DNA of 33,642 bases from an uncultured Senegalimassilia sp. (GTDB lineage: Bacteria > Actinomycetota > Coriobacteriia > Coriobacteriales > Eggerthellaceae), in the NCBI GenBank assembly GCA_934630815.1, contig CAKTWI010000026.1:1-33642 (forward strand), in the 5' to 3' direction. Below, piece after piece: positions 18,003 to 25,512 of this stretch. Within the stretch, counting starts at the first letter, position 1; each line of letters opens with the position of its first letter. Position numbers and translations under genes: made by a program. The notes beneath the pieces are model-generated. The model saw only the letters and a list, made by a program, of their open reading frames with translations, was not told the DNA's origin and made no database searches.

Positions 18003-18167
18003 ACCGGCGCGTCTATCCGGGCTGCAGCCCTTCGCCCGGGTTCGGGCGCCTGCTCTTGCGAAAGGCGGGCTACCGCGCCGATTCCCGCTATCCCGTCATA
18101 CGGTCCCGCCGACAAGCGGGGTGCTCCTGCTTGCCGGCGGGACCGTGCCGCGCTGGGGCGGCACGGT
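18003..18167 (-). promoter_or_regulatory. Highly structured leader between ribU and the ECF ATPase gene
   Basis: On the minus-strand RNA there are, in order: a perfect 10-bp hairpin (18142-18167), a 15-bp hairpin (18103-18117/18129-18143) sharing two bases with the first, and a 9-bp closing stem (18003-18011/18074-18082). The closing stem encloses three smaller hairpins at 18019-18030, 18034-18047 and 18047-18067. In both longer stems the single non-Watson-Crick pair is G-U in minus-strand RNA and A-C on the other strand, which favours a transcript of this orientation. I do not recognise it as a known riboswitch. Confidence 0.5.
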
Positions 18168-18182
18168 TGGGAACACGTGTGT

Positions 18183-18773
18183 TTAGCGGCCCTTGACCTG
18201 GTCCTTCTTCGGGGTGATCAGGTTGGAGACGGCCTTGTACACCAGCAGGGTCAGCGCGCTGTTCAGCACGGTCTTGATCAGGTTGAACGGGAGCACTGCG
18301 GGCAGGATGAGCGGCATGATGACATCGGCGCTGCCGTACCAGAACCACACGCCGATCGTCAGGTTCGTGGCGACGGCGCCGATGGTGGCCACCACGCAGC
18401 CGACCAGCAGGCCGATGATGGCGCCGGCGAACGTGTGCTTACGGGCGTAGATGGCGGCGGCGGGCACCACGAAGAACAGCGTGGCGCAGATGTTCATGAG
18501 GCCGCCGACCCATTCGCCGAGCATCAGGCTGTGGATGATGGCGGCGACGGCGCCCACGGCGAAGCCGGCGCCCGGGCCGAAGGCGAAGCCGCACACCATG
18601 GCGGGCATGAGCGAGGGGTCGTAGGTCAGAAACGGCGCTGCGGGCAGGATGGGGATCTGCACGAACGACAGCAGCGCGGCGATGGCGCACATAAGGGCCA
18701 TGGTGACCAGCTGGCGCGTAGACCAGCGGTTCGTGTTCTTGATGGTTGCGTTTGCGGCGGTTGCCTGAGACAT
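18183..18773 (-). CDS. ribU: Riboflavin ECF transporter S component
   Basis: A 196-residue hydrophobic protein with about six helices, the substrate-binding subunit of an ECF importer. The STRQLVTMALMCAIAALLSF start (N-terminal coupling helix) and the FGPGAGFAVGAVAAIIHSL helix are typical of S components. The upstream FMN riboswitch identifies riboflavin as the likely substrate. The frame stays open into the riboswitch, but the ATG at 18773 has AGAAGGAC upstream and gives a normal family length. It lies after the riboswitch terminator, which would switch it off when FMN is plentiful, and before the ATPase and EcfT genes. Confidence 0.9.
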   Translation of the reverse strand: MSQATAANATIKNTNRWSTRQLVTMALMCAIAALLSFVQIPILPAAPFLTYDPSLMPAMVCGFAFGPGAGFAVGAVAAIIHSLMLGEWVGGLMNICATLFFVVPAAAIYARKHTFAGAIIGLLVGCVVATIGAVATNLTIGVWFWYGSADVIMPLILPAVLPFNLIKTVLNSALTLLVYKAVSNLITPKKDQVKGR

Positions 18774-18830
18774 GGTTGGTCCTTCTTTCCGCGAAGCCTT
18801 CTTCCCACGGGTTTTGCTCTCAAGCTTCGC

Positions 18831-18873
18831 GAAAAAGAGACAAGCCCGTATGAATTCCTTCCATACGGGCTTG
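18831..18873 (-). terminator. Expression-platform terminator of the FMN riboswitch
   Basis: A perfect 12-bp stem CAAGCCCGTATG/CATACGGGCTTG is followed on the minus strand by TCTCTTTTTC. It lies between the aptamer and the ribU start, as expected for FMN-dependent transcription termination. Confidence 0.88.
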
Positions 18874-18930
18874 TATTCGCTCAACAACTTCCCGCCCGGC
18901 AATGCGGCGCCTGCGGTGCGTTTCGCGAAC

Positions 18931-19103
18931 TCTGCCTCTTCCATCCGGACTTTGACCGTTGGTCCTGGAGTTGCACCAGGTCAGCCTTGCGTGCATGCAG
19001 CTTGCCGCCGCTTGACGCACAGGGTCGCGGACTTCCGGCTTAGCTGCGGCTTGCCGCCGCGCGTATCCGGTTACCGCCAGTGAGGATTTCCACCTCGCCC
19101 TGA
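18931..19103 (-). ncRNA. FMN riboswitch (RFN element)
   Basis: The minus strand shows the conserved RFN landmarks in order: AGGGCGAGGTGGAAATCCT and ACTGGCGGT, then AAGCCGG/AGTCCGCGA, an additional variable arm, and the 3' AGTCCGGATGGAAGAGGCAGA in part. This aptamer binds flavin mononucleotide. Together with the terminator at 18831-18873 it should stop transcription of ribU, and perhaps of the rest of the operon, when FMN is high. The variable arm around 18985-19020 is GC-rich. Confidence 0.95.
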
Positions 19104-19123
19104 AACAGAATTCAATGGCACCT

Positions 19124-19152
19124 AGTTTAGCTGCGCCGCCATGGGTTCGCAA
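19124..19152 (-). promoter_or_regulatory. Promoter of the FMN riboswitch operon
   Basis: On the minus strand TTGCGA (19147-19152) and TAAACT (19124-19129) are exactly 17 bp apart, about 20 nt upstream of the aptamer. The distance fits a transcript beginning just before the riboswitch. Confidence 0.65.
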
Positions 19153-19195
19153 CCGTTTGGGCTATGGATGTTTTCCGCGTTTTGGGGTGCGAACT

Positions 19196-19212
19196 TATAA
19201 CGAATAGTTATA
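19196..19212. promoter_or_regulatory. AT-rich palindrome between divergent transcripts
   Basis: TATAAC-GAATA-GTTATA is a perfect 6-bp inverted repeat, AT-rich in a GC-rich genome. It lies between the riboswitch promoter and the promoter of the alanine symporter, so it may be an operator for one or both. Confidence 0.4.
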
Positions 19213-19305
19213 GGAAATCAGCTTGGAGGGGCTTGCTTTCCTACCGAAGCGCCACGCAATGCGCTTTTTCGCCGAGACTTCGGCGGTCTGCAGCGAAGGT
19301 GGCCC

Positions 19306-19311
19306 TATAAT
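19306..19311 (+). promoter_or_regulatory. -10 element for the alanine/glycine symporter
   Basis: A perfect TATAAT lies 51 nt before the start codon. No good -35 hexamer is seen. A small hairpin GTCCC-TGAA-GGGAC follows near 19322. Confidence 0.45.
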
Positions 19312-19362
19312 AAACCGTTCGCGTCCCTGAAGGGACTCATCTTTAAGGCTACGAGGTTTTGC

Positions 19363-20802
19363 ATGGATTACATCGAAGTGCTCGACAGCATAGACGCCGC
19401 CGTTTGGGGGCCGCCTATGATCATCTTGCTGCTGGGCTGCCATATCTACACCACCATCCGCACCAAGGGCATCCAGCGCAAACTGCCCTTGGCGCTCAAG
19501 CTTTCCATCACGAAGGACAACGGCGCTCAGGGCGATGTCAGCAACTTCGGCGCCATGGCCACCTCGCTTGCCTCCACGCTGGGAACGGGTTCCATCGTCG
19601 GCGTGGCCACGGCAGTGCTCTCCGGCGGCCCGGGTGCGGTGTTGTGGATGTGGCTCACGGGTATCTTGGGCATGGCAACGAAGTACACCGAGGTCTACGC
19701 TGCCATGAAGTATCGCGTGAAGGATCGTCAGGGCCATATGATGGGCGGCGCCATGCACGTGTGGGAGCAGCGCTACAAGCGTCCCGACGGCACCGTTCCG
19801 TGGTGGGCGAAGTTCATGGCCATCTGGTTCGCCGTCATGGCATGCCTTACTATCTTCGGAGTCGGATCGGCTGTGCAGACCAGCGCCATCACCTCGGTTG
19901 CGCAGGCGAACTTCGGCGTGGAACCCTGGATCGTCGCCGCCATCGTGTGCGGTAGCGCCCTGCTCATCATCATGGGCGGCTTGGGAACCATCTCCAACAT
20001 CTGCGAGAAGCTCGTGCCCATCATGGGCGTCGCGTACATCTTGGGCTGCGCCTATATCCTCGTTTGCAACTGGGCGTTCATCGGCGAGTCGTTCAGGTTG
20101 ATCTTCGAATGTGCCTTCACCCCTCGCGCGGCCTTCGGCGGTGCGGTGGGCAGCGGCATCATCGTGGCGCTGCAGTTCGGCTGCGCGCGCGGCCTGTTCT
20201 CCAACGAGGCTGGCCTGGGCACGGCCCCGCTCATCAGCGCCGCCGCCGAGTCGAAAAACCCTGCGCGCCAGGCGCTCGTGTCCATGACCGGCCCGTTTTG
20301 GTGCACGGTGGTCATCTGCTTCGTGACCGCCTTGGTCATCGTCTCGTCGCTGTGCGCCCACCCCACGCTCATCCAGGATGCCGGCGTCACCAACGGCGCC
20401 ACGCTCGCCAACGCCGTGTTCGCCACCATCCCCTACGTGGGCGCGCCCATCCTCATGCTGGGCATCCTGTGCTTCGCCTATTCCACCATCATCGGTTGGA
20501 GCTATTACGGCGAACGCGTCACCCTGTACCTGTTCGGCCGCCGTTGGGTGCCGCTGTACCTGGGCTTCTATATTTGCATGGGCTTTTTGGGCGGCGTGGG
20601 CGTCGGCGATGTTGCCTGGACGGCAACCGACATCTCCAACGCGCTCATGGCGCTGCCCAACATCCTTATGGTGCTGCTGTGCGCCGGCATGGTGGGCAAG
20701 GAGACGCAGCATTACGTCTACGACGGCAACATCGACGAAGAGCTGCGTGCGGACATCCACGAGCTGCCCGAGAAAAGCGTGTTCACCCGCAAGAAGGCGT
20801 AG
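19363..20802 (+). CDS. Alanine/glycine:cation symporter (AGCS family)
   Basis: A 479-residue membrane protein that imports alanine or glycine with sodium or protons. The AGCS landmarks are visible: SNFGAMATSLASTLGTGSIVG (residues 60-80, near the substrate site), GMATKYTEVYAAMKYR, the GLFSNEAGLGTAP motif, and STIIGWSYYGERV. The family length is 450-500 residues, so it is complete. The start at 19363 has a weak CGAGG site. It is transcribed away from the riboswitch operon and followed by a repeat cluster and a terminator. Confidence 0.95.
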   Translation: MDYIEVLDSIDAAVWGPPMIILLLGCHIYTTIRTKGIQRKLPLALKLSITKDNGAQGDVSNFGAMATSLASTLGTGSIVGVATAVLSGGPGAVLWMWLTGILGMATKYTEVYAAMKYRVKDRQGHMMGGAMHVWEQRYKRPDGTVPWWAKFMAIWFAVMACLTIFGVGSAVQTSAITSVAQANFGVEPWIVAAIVCGSALLIIMGGLGTISNICEKLVPIMGVAYILGCAYILVCNWAFIGESFRLIFECAFTPRAAFGGAVGSGIIVALQFGCARGLFSNEAGLGTAPLISAAAESKNPARQALVSMTGPFWCTVVICFVTALVIVSSLCAHPTLIQDAGVTNGATLANAVFATIPYVGAPILMLGILCFAYSTIIGWSYYGERVTLYLFGRRWVPLYLGFYICMGFLGGVGVGDVAWTATDISNALMALPNILMVLLCAGMVGKETQHYVYDGNIDEELRADIHELPEKSVFTRKKA

Positions 20803-20820
20803 GGGGAGCGGTCCCGCGCG

Positions 20821-20955
20821 TGAGCAGGGGACAGGTACCTGTTCACGTTGGCACCTGTTCACGTTGGGCTGCAAACCTGCGTGCTTCCGCCTCGGTGAGT
20901 TTTCCGCCCTTATGCGAACAGGGTGAACAGGGGACAGGCACCTGTTCACGTTGGA
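20821..20955. repeat. Cluster of short repeats containing ACCTGTTCACGTTGG
   Basis: The 15-nt unit (A/C)CCTGTTCACGTTGG occurs three times (20837-20851, 20853-20867 and 20940-20954). Two copies are preceded by GGGGACAGG(T/C), making GGGGACAGGNACCTGTTCACGTTGG. ACAGGTACCTGT and CAGGCACCTG are themselves near-palindromes. It lies between the symporter stop and its terminator. It looks like a dispersed intergenic element, perhaps present elsewhere in the genome. Confidence 0.65.
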
Positions 20956-20964
20956 AATGATTTG

Positions 20965-21000
20965 AAAGCCGGTCGCTTTTGCGGCCGGCTTTCTTCTTTC
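20965..21000 (+). terminator. Intrinsic terminator after the repeat cluster
   Basis: AAAGCCGGTCGC pairs with GCGGCCGGCTTT (one G-U pair) around a TTTT loop, followed by a pyrimidine-rich CTTCTTTC. Confidence 0.75.
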
Positions 21001-21094
21001 AGGGGGCTTTTGCGGTGGCACGTGAGGGTGCGCGCGCAATGCGGGCATCCCTTGAAGCGCGGGCTTGCCCAGCGCCGGCGTGTGGCCTTCGCCT

Positions 21095-21108
21095 TATAAT
21101 GGCGGGTA
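21095..21108 (+). promoter_or_regulatory. -10 element placed for a leaderless transcript
   Basis: A perfect TATAAT (21095-21100) ends 7 nt before the ATG at 21108, exactly where transcription would begin. No ribosome binding site precedes that ATG. The simplest reading is a leaderless mRNA. No good -35 hexamer is present. Confidence 0.55.
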
Positions 21109-22784
21109 TGGAAACTATCGCAATCATAGGCGGCGGCGCATCGGGCCTGATGGCGGCTGTGGAAGCATCGCTTGCGTTGCGCCAAGCGGGCGCTGTGGCG
21201 CATGTGGCCCTGTTCGAGGCCGACCCCGAGCGCATCGGCCGCTCCATCCTGGCAACCGGCAACGGCCGTTGCAACATCTCAAACGCTTGCATCAGCGCTG
21301 ACGCGTACCGCAATCAGGCTTTTGTGGGGCATGCTCTTATGCACCTGCAAAGCGCTTACGCCACGGAGCGAGGCGCAACTAGTGTGCGAACCCTTGAGGC
21401 GAACCCCGTGCTCGAACGTTTCGCCGACATGGGCCTTGTGACGCGCGAGGAGTCGGAGGGGCGCTTGTATCCCATGGCGAACAAAGCTACCAGCGTGCTG
21501 GACGTGCTGCGCTCCACGGCCGCTGAGCTGGGCGTCGATGTGCAAACCGACAAGCGCGCCTTGCGCGTTGACGCGCCCGCCCCGGACGGCGCGGGTTGCT
21601 TCAACATCCGCTTCGCTGACAAGACGATTGCGCATGCAGCGGCAGTCATCGTGGCCATCGGTGGGCGTGCGGCAAGCGGCATTCAGCTCCCGGAACCCTT
21701 GGTGTGCTCGGACATGCAACCCGTGTTGGGGCCTTTGCGCGTCGATGCGCAAAGCGCGAAGCTCGCGCGGCAGCTCAATAACATCCGCGTGCGCGGAACC
21801 GTGCACCTCGAGCGCGGCGGGCAGCGTATCGCAAGCGAGCGCGGCGAGCTGCTGTTCCGCGACTACGGGGTCTCCGGCGTGTCGGTGTTCAACCTGTCGC
21901 GTTTTGCGCAACCCGGTGACGACCTGGTCGTCGACTTCCTTCCCGATATTCCCTCGCAGGACATGGAGCGCTTCATGCTGACGCGCCGCAAGCGGATGCA
22001 GAAGCTGATGGGCACAGCGCTCACGCTCGATCGCTTCCTGGAGGGCCTGCTGCTGCCCGCGGTGTCCGTCGCGGCGCTAAGGCAGGCGGGTTTGCGAACC
22101 GGTGACCGGTTTGCACAAGAGACGGTTCCTCAGCTTTGTGACATGCTCAAAGGTATGCGTCTGACAGTGGAGGGCATCGGAGACGAGCGCCAATGCCAGG
22201 TGCGTCGCGGCGGCTTCCCTGTGGAGCGGTTCAGCCCTGCCACCTGCGAAGCGCTTGACGTGCCGGGATTGTTCATCACGGGCGAGGCGCTTGACGTCGA
22301 TGCGCCCTGCGGCGGCTTCAACCTTCATTGGGCCTGGTCAAGCGGCATGCTCGCCGGTCGTGCCGCGGCCGATCGCGTTGCAAGAGGGGGAGAAGTCCCG
22401 AGCGGCAAAGCGCACAATCAGCGCAGCAGCGCCCCTGCGGATGCAAAATCGCATCCGAGCGATAAGCGGTCACCGGATTGCACCGGTTCTTTCCGTCCAT
22501 CTTCGAACGGTGGTTCCTACTCGGAGGTTGCGACGCGTTCAGGCTGCCCGCAAACGCTCGCCTGCGCTGATGGCGCTCGTTCCCTCTCGGGTTGCGACTC
22601 CTACTCGCAAGCTGCGTCACGTTTGGGTAGCTCGCAAGCATCCGCCCGCACCGGTGGTGCCCGCTCTTCTTCCCGTGTAGGCAAGCCGCAGCGCCCGCAT
22701 CACCCCCATCGGAACGAACACGGCAAATCCCGTAACCAACGCGGCGGGGATGCCGCTCGAAACGCCCGTCGTCGCAATCGATAG
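21108..22784 (+). CDS. FAD-dependent oxidoreductase, HI0933/BaiN-like, with repeat-bearing tail
   Basis: A 558-residue protein of which the first 425 form an HI0933-family flavoprotein. It has the FAD-binding GGGASG (8-13), the GNGRCNISN motif, GRLYPMANKA, the VIVAIGG segment, and the C-terminal GEALDVDAPCGGFNLHWAWSSG in parts. Family members include BaiN, a bile-acid reductase, and many of unknown substrate. The remaining 135 residues are unusual: Ser/Arg/Gly-rich, with two 28-residue imperfect repeats (from residue 470) and a very basic end. The start at 21108 is chosen because the -10 element overlaps the alternative ATG at 21099. It is followed 13 nt later by another FAD protein gene. Confidence 0.85.
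   Translation: METIAIIGGGASGLMAAVEASLALRQAGAVAHVALFEADPERIGRSILATGNGRCNISNACISADAYRNQAFVGHALMHLQSAYATERGATSVRTLEANPVLERFADMGLVTREESEGRLYPMANKATSVLDVLRSTAAELGVDVQTDKRALRVDAPAPDGAGCFNIRFADKTIAHAAAVIVAIGGRAASGIQLPEPLVCSDMQPVLGPLRVDAQSAKLARQLNNIRVRGTVHLERGGQRIASERGELLFRDYGVSGVSVFNLSRFAQPGDDLVVDFLPDIPSQDMERFMLTRRKRMQKLMGTALTLDRFLEGLLLPAVSVAALRQAGLRTGDRFAQETVPQLCDMLKGMRLTVEGIGDERQCQVRRGGFPVERFSPATCEALDVPGLFITGEALDVDAPCGGFNLHWAWSSGMLAGRAAADRVARGGEVPSGKAHNQRSSAPADAKSHPSDKRSPDCTGSFRPSSNGGSYSEVATRSGCPQTLACADGARSLSGCDSYSQAASRLGSSQASARTGGARSSSRVGKPQRPHHPHRNEHGKSRNQRGGDAARNARRRNR
22515..22676 (+). repeat. Tandem 84-bp imperfect repeat in the flavoprotein tail
   Basis: The first copy is 22515-22598 and the second starts at 22599. 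In protein they read SYSEVATRSGCPQTLACADG and SYSQAASRLGSSQASARTGG, continuing ARS in both. The repeat is in frame (28 codons) and diverged. It lies beyond the conserved catalytic region. Confidence 0.7.
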
Positions 22785-22797
22785 CCTGGAGGAAACC

Positions 22798-24624
22798 ATG
22801 CTTGAGATCTCAAACCTTGCCCTTCCGCTTGATGCCGGGCTCGAAGGCAAGCAAGCCGAAAAGCTCGTGCGCCGCGCTGCGGCCCGAGCGCTTAGCATCC
22901 CGCCGAGCGATATCGCCGAGATTCGCCTGCTCAAGCGCAGCGTCGACGCGCGCAAAAAGCACGACGTGCACTTCGTCGCAACGCTCGGCGTGGAGCTGGC
23001 GGGCGGAGCCCAGGCCGAAGCCGCAGCCATCGAGGCCGCCGCGTACCGCAAGGGCGCCGCGAACGTGAAGGCGCATCGCCCCTACGAGCCGTTGCAGGTT
23101 CCGCAAGTCGGCGATTCCCCTCAGGCGCAAAACGAGCCGCGCCCCATCGTGGTGGGCACCGGCCCGGCAGGCCTGTTCTGCGCGCTCTACCTGGCGCGCG
23201 CCGGCCTGCGTCCGCTCGTGGTCGAGCGCGGGGCGGCGGTCGACGAGCGCATGGCAGCGGTCGACGCCTTCAACGCCGGCGAGCCGCTCGACCAGCACAC
23301 CAATATCCAGTACGGCGAAGGCGGGGCGGGAACGTTCTCGGACGGAAAGCTCACCACGAACATCAAAAGCCCCTGGGCGCAGCACGTCCTGCATCTGTTC
23401 GTGGAAGCGGGCGCGCCCGAGGAGATCCTGTGGCAGGCAAAACCCCACATTGGCACCGACCTGCTCGTGGACATCGTGCGCAACATCCGCAAGCAGATCG
23501 AACAAGCCGGTGGCGAAGTGCGCTTCAACACCCAGCTCACATCCCTGCATTTCGAAAGCGGCCGCCTAACCCAAGCCGAAATCACCAGATTTGCCACCCA
23601 ATCCGAACCCACCGTCGAGCTGATCCCCGCAAGCCACGTCGTGCTGGCGTGCGGCCATTCCGCTCGCGACACGTTCGAGCTCGTGCGCGACGCGGGCGTG
23701 CATATGGAGCAGAAGCCGTTCTCCGTTGGCGTGCGCATCGAGCACCCTCAGCGGCTCATCAATCGCTCACAGTACGGGAAGGCCGCCGACCATCCGGCGC
23801 TCGGCGCCGCCGACTACAAGCTGTCGATGCATCTGCGCCCGCAAAAGGGCGAAGAGCAAGGCCGCGGCGTGTACACGTTCTGCATGTGCCCAGGTGGGGA
23901 AGTGGTGTGCGCCGCCAGCGAGCCGGAGGGCGTGGTGGTCAACGGCATGAGCCGCTTCGCGCGCGATGGGCAAAACGCCAACAGCGCGCTGCTGGTCGGC
24001 GTGGGCCCCGAGGATTTCGACGGCGAAGACCCGCTTGCGGGCATCAAGTTGCAGCGTGAGATGGAGCGGGCTGCCTACCGAACCGCCATCGATGCCGGTG
24101 GCCAACCGTATCAGGCCCCCGCGCAAACCGTCGGCGACTTCCTGGCGCATCGTGCCGGCAGCCCGAGCAAGCAGGTGAAGCCCACCTACGCGCGCGGCGT
24201 CGCATGGTGCGACCTGCACGAGTGCCTCCCCCCGTTTGTGGCGCGCGCTATGGAGCAGGCCCTTCCGCAGCTCGACCGTCGTTTGCGCGGCTTCGCCGAC
24301 CCGCAGGCGGTTCTCACCGGCGTGGAAACCCGCAGCTCAAGCCCCGTGCGCATCGTGCGCGGCAAAAACATGCAGGCCCAGCTGGCCGCAGCGTCCGTTT
24401 CGGGTGGCGAGCAGAGTAAGACCGGGTCTCAGACCCAGGCCCAAACGGCTCCGGAATCCTCAGCAGCTAACAGCGCGCGCCCTGCCGATTCCGCCGCTCT
24501 CGAGCCCGAAACCGGCCTTTACCCCTGCGGCGAGGGCGCGGGCTACGCAGGCGGCATCATGTCCGCAGCTTGCGACGGCCTGCGCGTAGCCAGCGCCCTG
24601 GTGGAAAGCCTGCGGCCTGAATAG
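22798..24624 (+). CDS. FAD-dependent dehydrogenase, COG2509-like
   Basis: A 608-residue flavoprotein. After an N-terminal alpha/beta domain of about 110 residues (SIPPSDIAEIRLLKRSVDAR) comes the FAD-binding VGTGPAGLFCALYLARAG (GTGPAG at 120-125). Then come QYGEGGAGTFSDGKLTT, the HIGTDLL segment and the C-terminal GLYPCGEGAGYAGGI. This pattern fits the uncharacterised FAD-dependent oxidoreductases of COG2509; the substrate is unknown. A Gln/Ser/Ala-rich insert of about 40 residues precedes the C-terminal motif. An upstream in-frame ATG at 22750 exists, but the one at 22798 has a GGAGG site and does not overlap the previous gene. It is probably co-transcribed with it. Confidence 0.88.
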   Translation: MLEISNLALPLDAGLEGKQAEKLVRRAAARALSIPPSDIAEIRLLKRSVDARKKHDVHFVATLGVELAGGAQAEAAAIEAAAYRKGAANVKAHRPYEPLQVPQVGDSPQAQNEPRPIVVGTGPAGLFCALYLARAGLRPLVVERGAAVDERMAAVDAFNAGEPLDQHTNIQYGEGGAGTFSDGKLTTNIKSPWAQHVLHLFVEAGAPEEILWQAKPHIGTDLLVDIVRNIRKQIEQAGGEVRFNTQLTSLHFESGRLTQAEITRFATQSEPTVELIPASHVVLACGHSARDTFELVRDAGVHMEQKPFSVGVRIEHPQRLINRSQYGKAADHPALGAADYKLSMHLRPQKGEEQGRGVYTFCMCPGGEVVCAASEPEGVVVNGMSRFARDGQNANSALLVGVGPEDFDGEDPLAGIKLQREMERAAYRTAIDAGGQPYQAPAQTVGDFLAHRAGSPSKQVKPTYARGVAWCDLHECLPPFVARAMEQALPQLDRRLRGFADPQAVLTGVETRSSSPVRIVRGKNMQAQLAAASVSGGEQSKTGSQTQAQTAPESSAANSARPADSAALEPETGLYPCGEGAGYAGGIMSAACDGLRVASALVESLRPE

Positions 24625-24660
24625 GGAAGCGGCCGCGAAAGCCGCCTCGAAACCAGCCGC

Positions 24661-25077
24661 TTATTCGCCCAGCTCAGCGGCCCAATCGAAATCGATCGGC
24701 GGCGCAGTCGGCCCCTCGGCCGCCGCGCCGCCGTCTGCATCCCCAGCGTTCCTACCATCCCACTGGCAAGCCCGCATATCAACGCGTCCGTCGTCCAAAA
24801 ACGTCACGCCTTCCGCGGCAAGCCGCGCTCGTTGCTCATCGGGCCCGCCGAACGCAAAACCCGGCGCAAGCGAACCGTCCTTGAACACCACACGATGGCA
24901 AGGAATCCCCGTTTGAGCCGCGCAATCCCACGGATCGGGATTCCCATGCATGGCGTACCCGACGAACCGCGCCTTGCGAGGCTGCCCGATCAGCCGCGCG
25001 ATCTGCCCATACGCCGCAACCTTCCCACGCGGCACCCGCCGCACCGTCTCATACACCCTGTCATTGAATTCGCCCAT
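24661..25077 (-). CDS. MGMT-like DNA alkyltransferase, single-domain
   Basis: A 138-residue protein equal to the DNA-binding/catalytic domain of O6-methylguanine-DNA methyltransferases. It has VPRGKVAAYGQIA, the arginine-containing helix with RKARFVGYAM, and the active-site PCHRVV with C60. Alkyltransferase-like proteins have a similar length but replace the Cys with Trp, so this one may still transfer alkyl groups. It lacks the N-terminal domain of Ada/Ogt and has a 40-residue Gly/Ala-rich C-terminal extension. The ATG at 25077 follows GGAAGG; the frame upstream (to 25191) is not family-like. Confidence 0.88.
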   Translation of the reverse strand: MGEFNDRVYETVRRVPRGKVAAYGQIARLIGQPRKARFVGYAMHGNPDPWDCAAQTGIPCHRVVFKDGSLAPGFAFGGPDEQRARLAAEGVTFLDDGRVDMRACQWDGRNAGDADGGAAAEGPTAPPIDFDWAAELGE

Positions 25078-25252
25078 GCTTCGCCTTCCAATCAAACGAT
25101 GCGGCCATTGTGTCTGTTCCCGAACAATTATAAGCAGCGAATCGTAGGGACAGTGAACCCGACCGACTGCGCAAATCCCCCTATCTTGCAACCATGCGCG
25201 ATTCCTTGCGGCACCTTGTCGAAAGCTCGGCTAAATCCCAGTTCAGACGTGG

Positions 25253-25258
25253 TAAAAT
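25253..25258 (+). promoter_or_regulatory. -10 element of the B12-uptake locus
   Basis: TAAAAT lies about 40 nt upstream of the riboswitch, in an otherwise gene-free region. The -35 match is poor. The 170 nt between here and the alkyltransferase start show nothing else. Confidence 0.4.
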
Positions 25259-25289
25259 CACCTGTTCGAGAAATTGGCACAGATGGTTG

Positions 25290-25510
25290 CGCCGGGCACG
25301 GCGCGGGCGGCTAGGGAAGGGACTTGGCCGCTTGGGGGAACACGGGTGAGAATCCCGGGCTCTACCAGGAATCGTATACGCTGATGAACGGGTTGGCGGC
25401 TTGACTTATGCGCAGGTCCGTCGGCAGGCACCGCCGCAGGCATGCGGGCCGTTCAGGTAAGGCGAAGTCGGAATGCCCACCCATCGCACGAAGCCCTGGA
25501 AGAGAGGTTC
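25290..25510 (+). ncRNA. Probable cobalamin riboswitch
   Basis: The stretch 25335-25360 reads GGGAACACGGGTGAGAATCCCGGGC in parts, matching the central GGGAA-N-GGTG-GAATCC core of cobalamin riboswitches. It is followed by CTCTACCAGGAATCGTA. A GGTAAGGCGAAGTC segment (25455 on) and AAGCCCTGGAAGAGAGG (25491-25507) resemble the usual 3' conserved elements (GGGAAG and AAGCC-GGAAGACC). The 3' element contains the AGAGAGG site of the downstream gene, so binding of B12 could block translation. The match is by eye and the middle arms are variable. The DUF4430 genes downstream support the call. Confidence 0.7.
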
Positions 25511-25512
25511 CG

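Noticed and set aside
18003..18082. Cloverleaf-like fold considered as a tRNA
   Set aside because: It has a closing stem and three hairpins but no T-loop GTTCGA-type motif in the right position and no anticodon arm of normal size.
17903..18182. Second cobalamin riboswitch considered because of GGGCCACTCC
   Set aside because: The order and sequence of the other conserved boxes are missing, so only the generic structured-leader description is kept.
19195..21048. 617-residue minus-strand open frame opposite the alanine symporter
   Set aside because: The plus strand encodes a clear AGCS transporter; the antisense frame is His/Asp/Arg-rich low-quality sequence.
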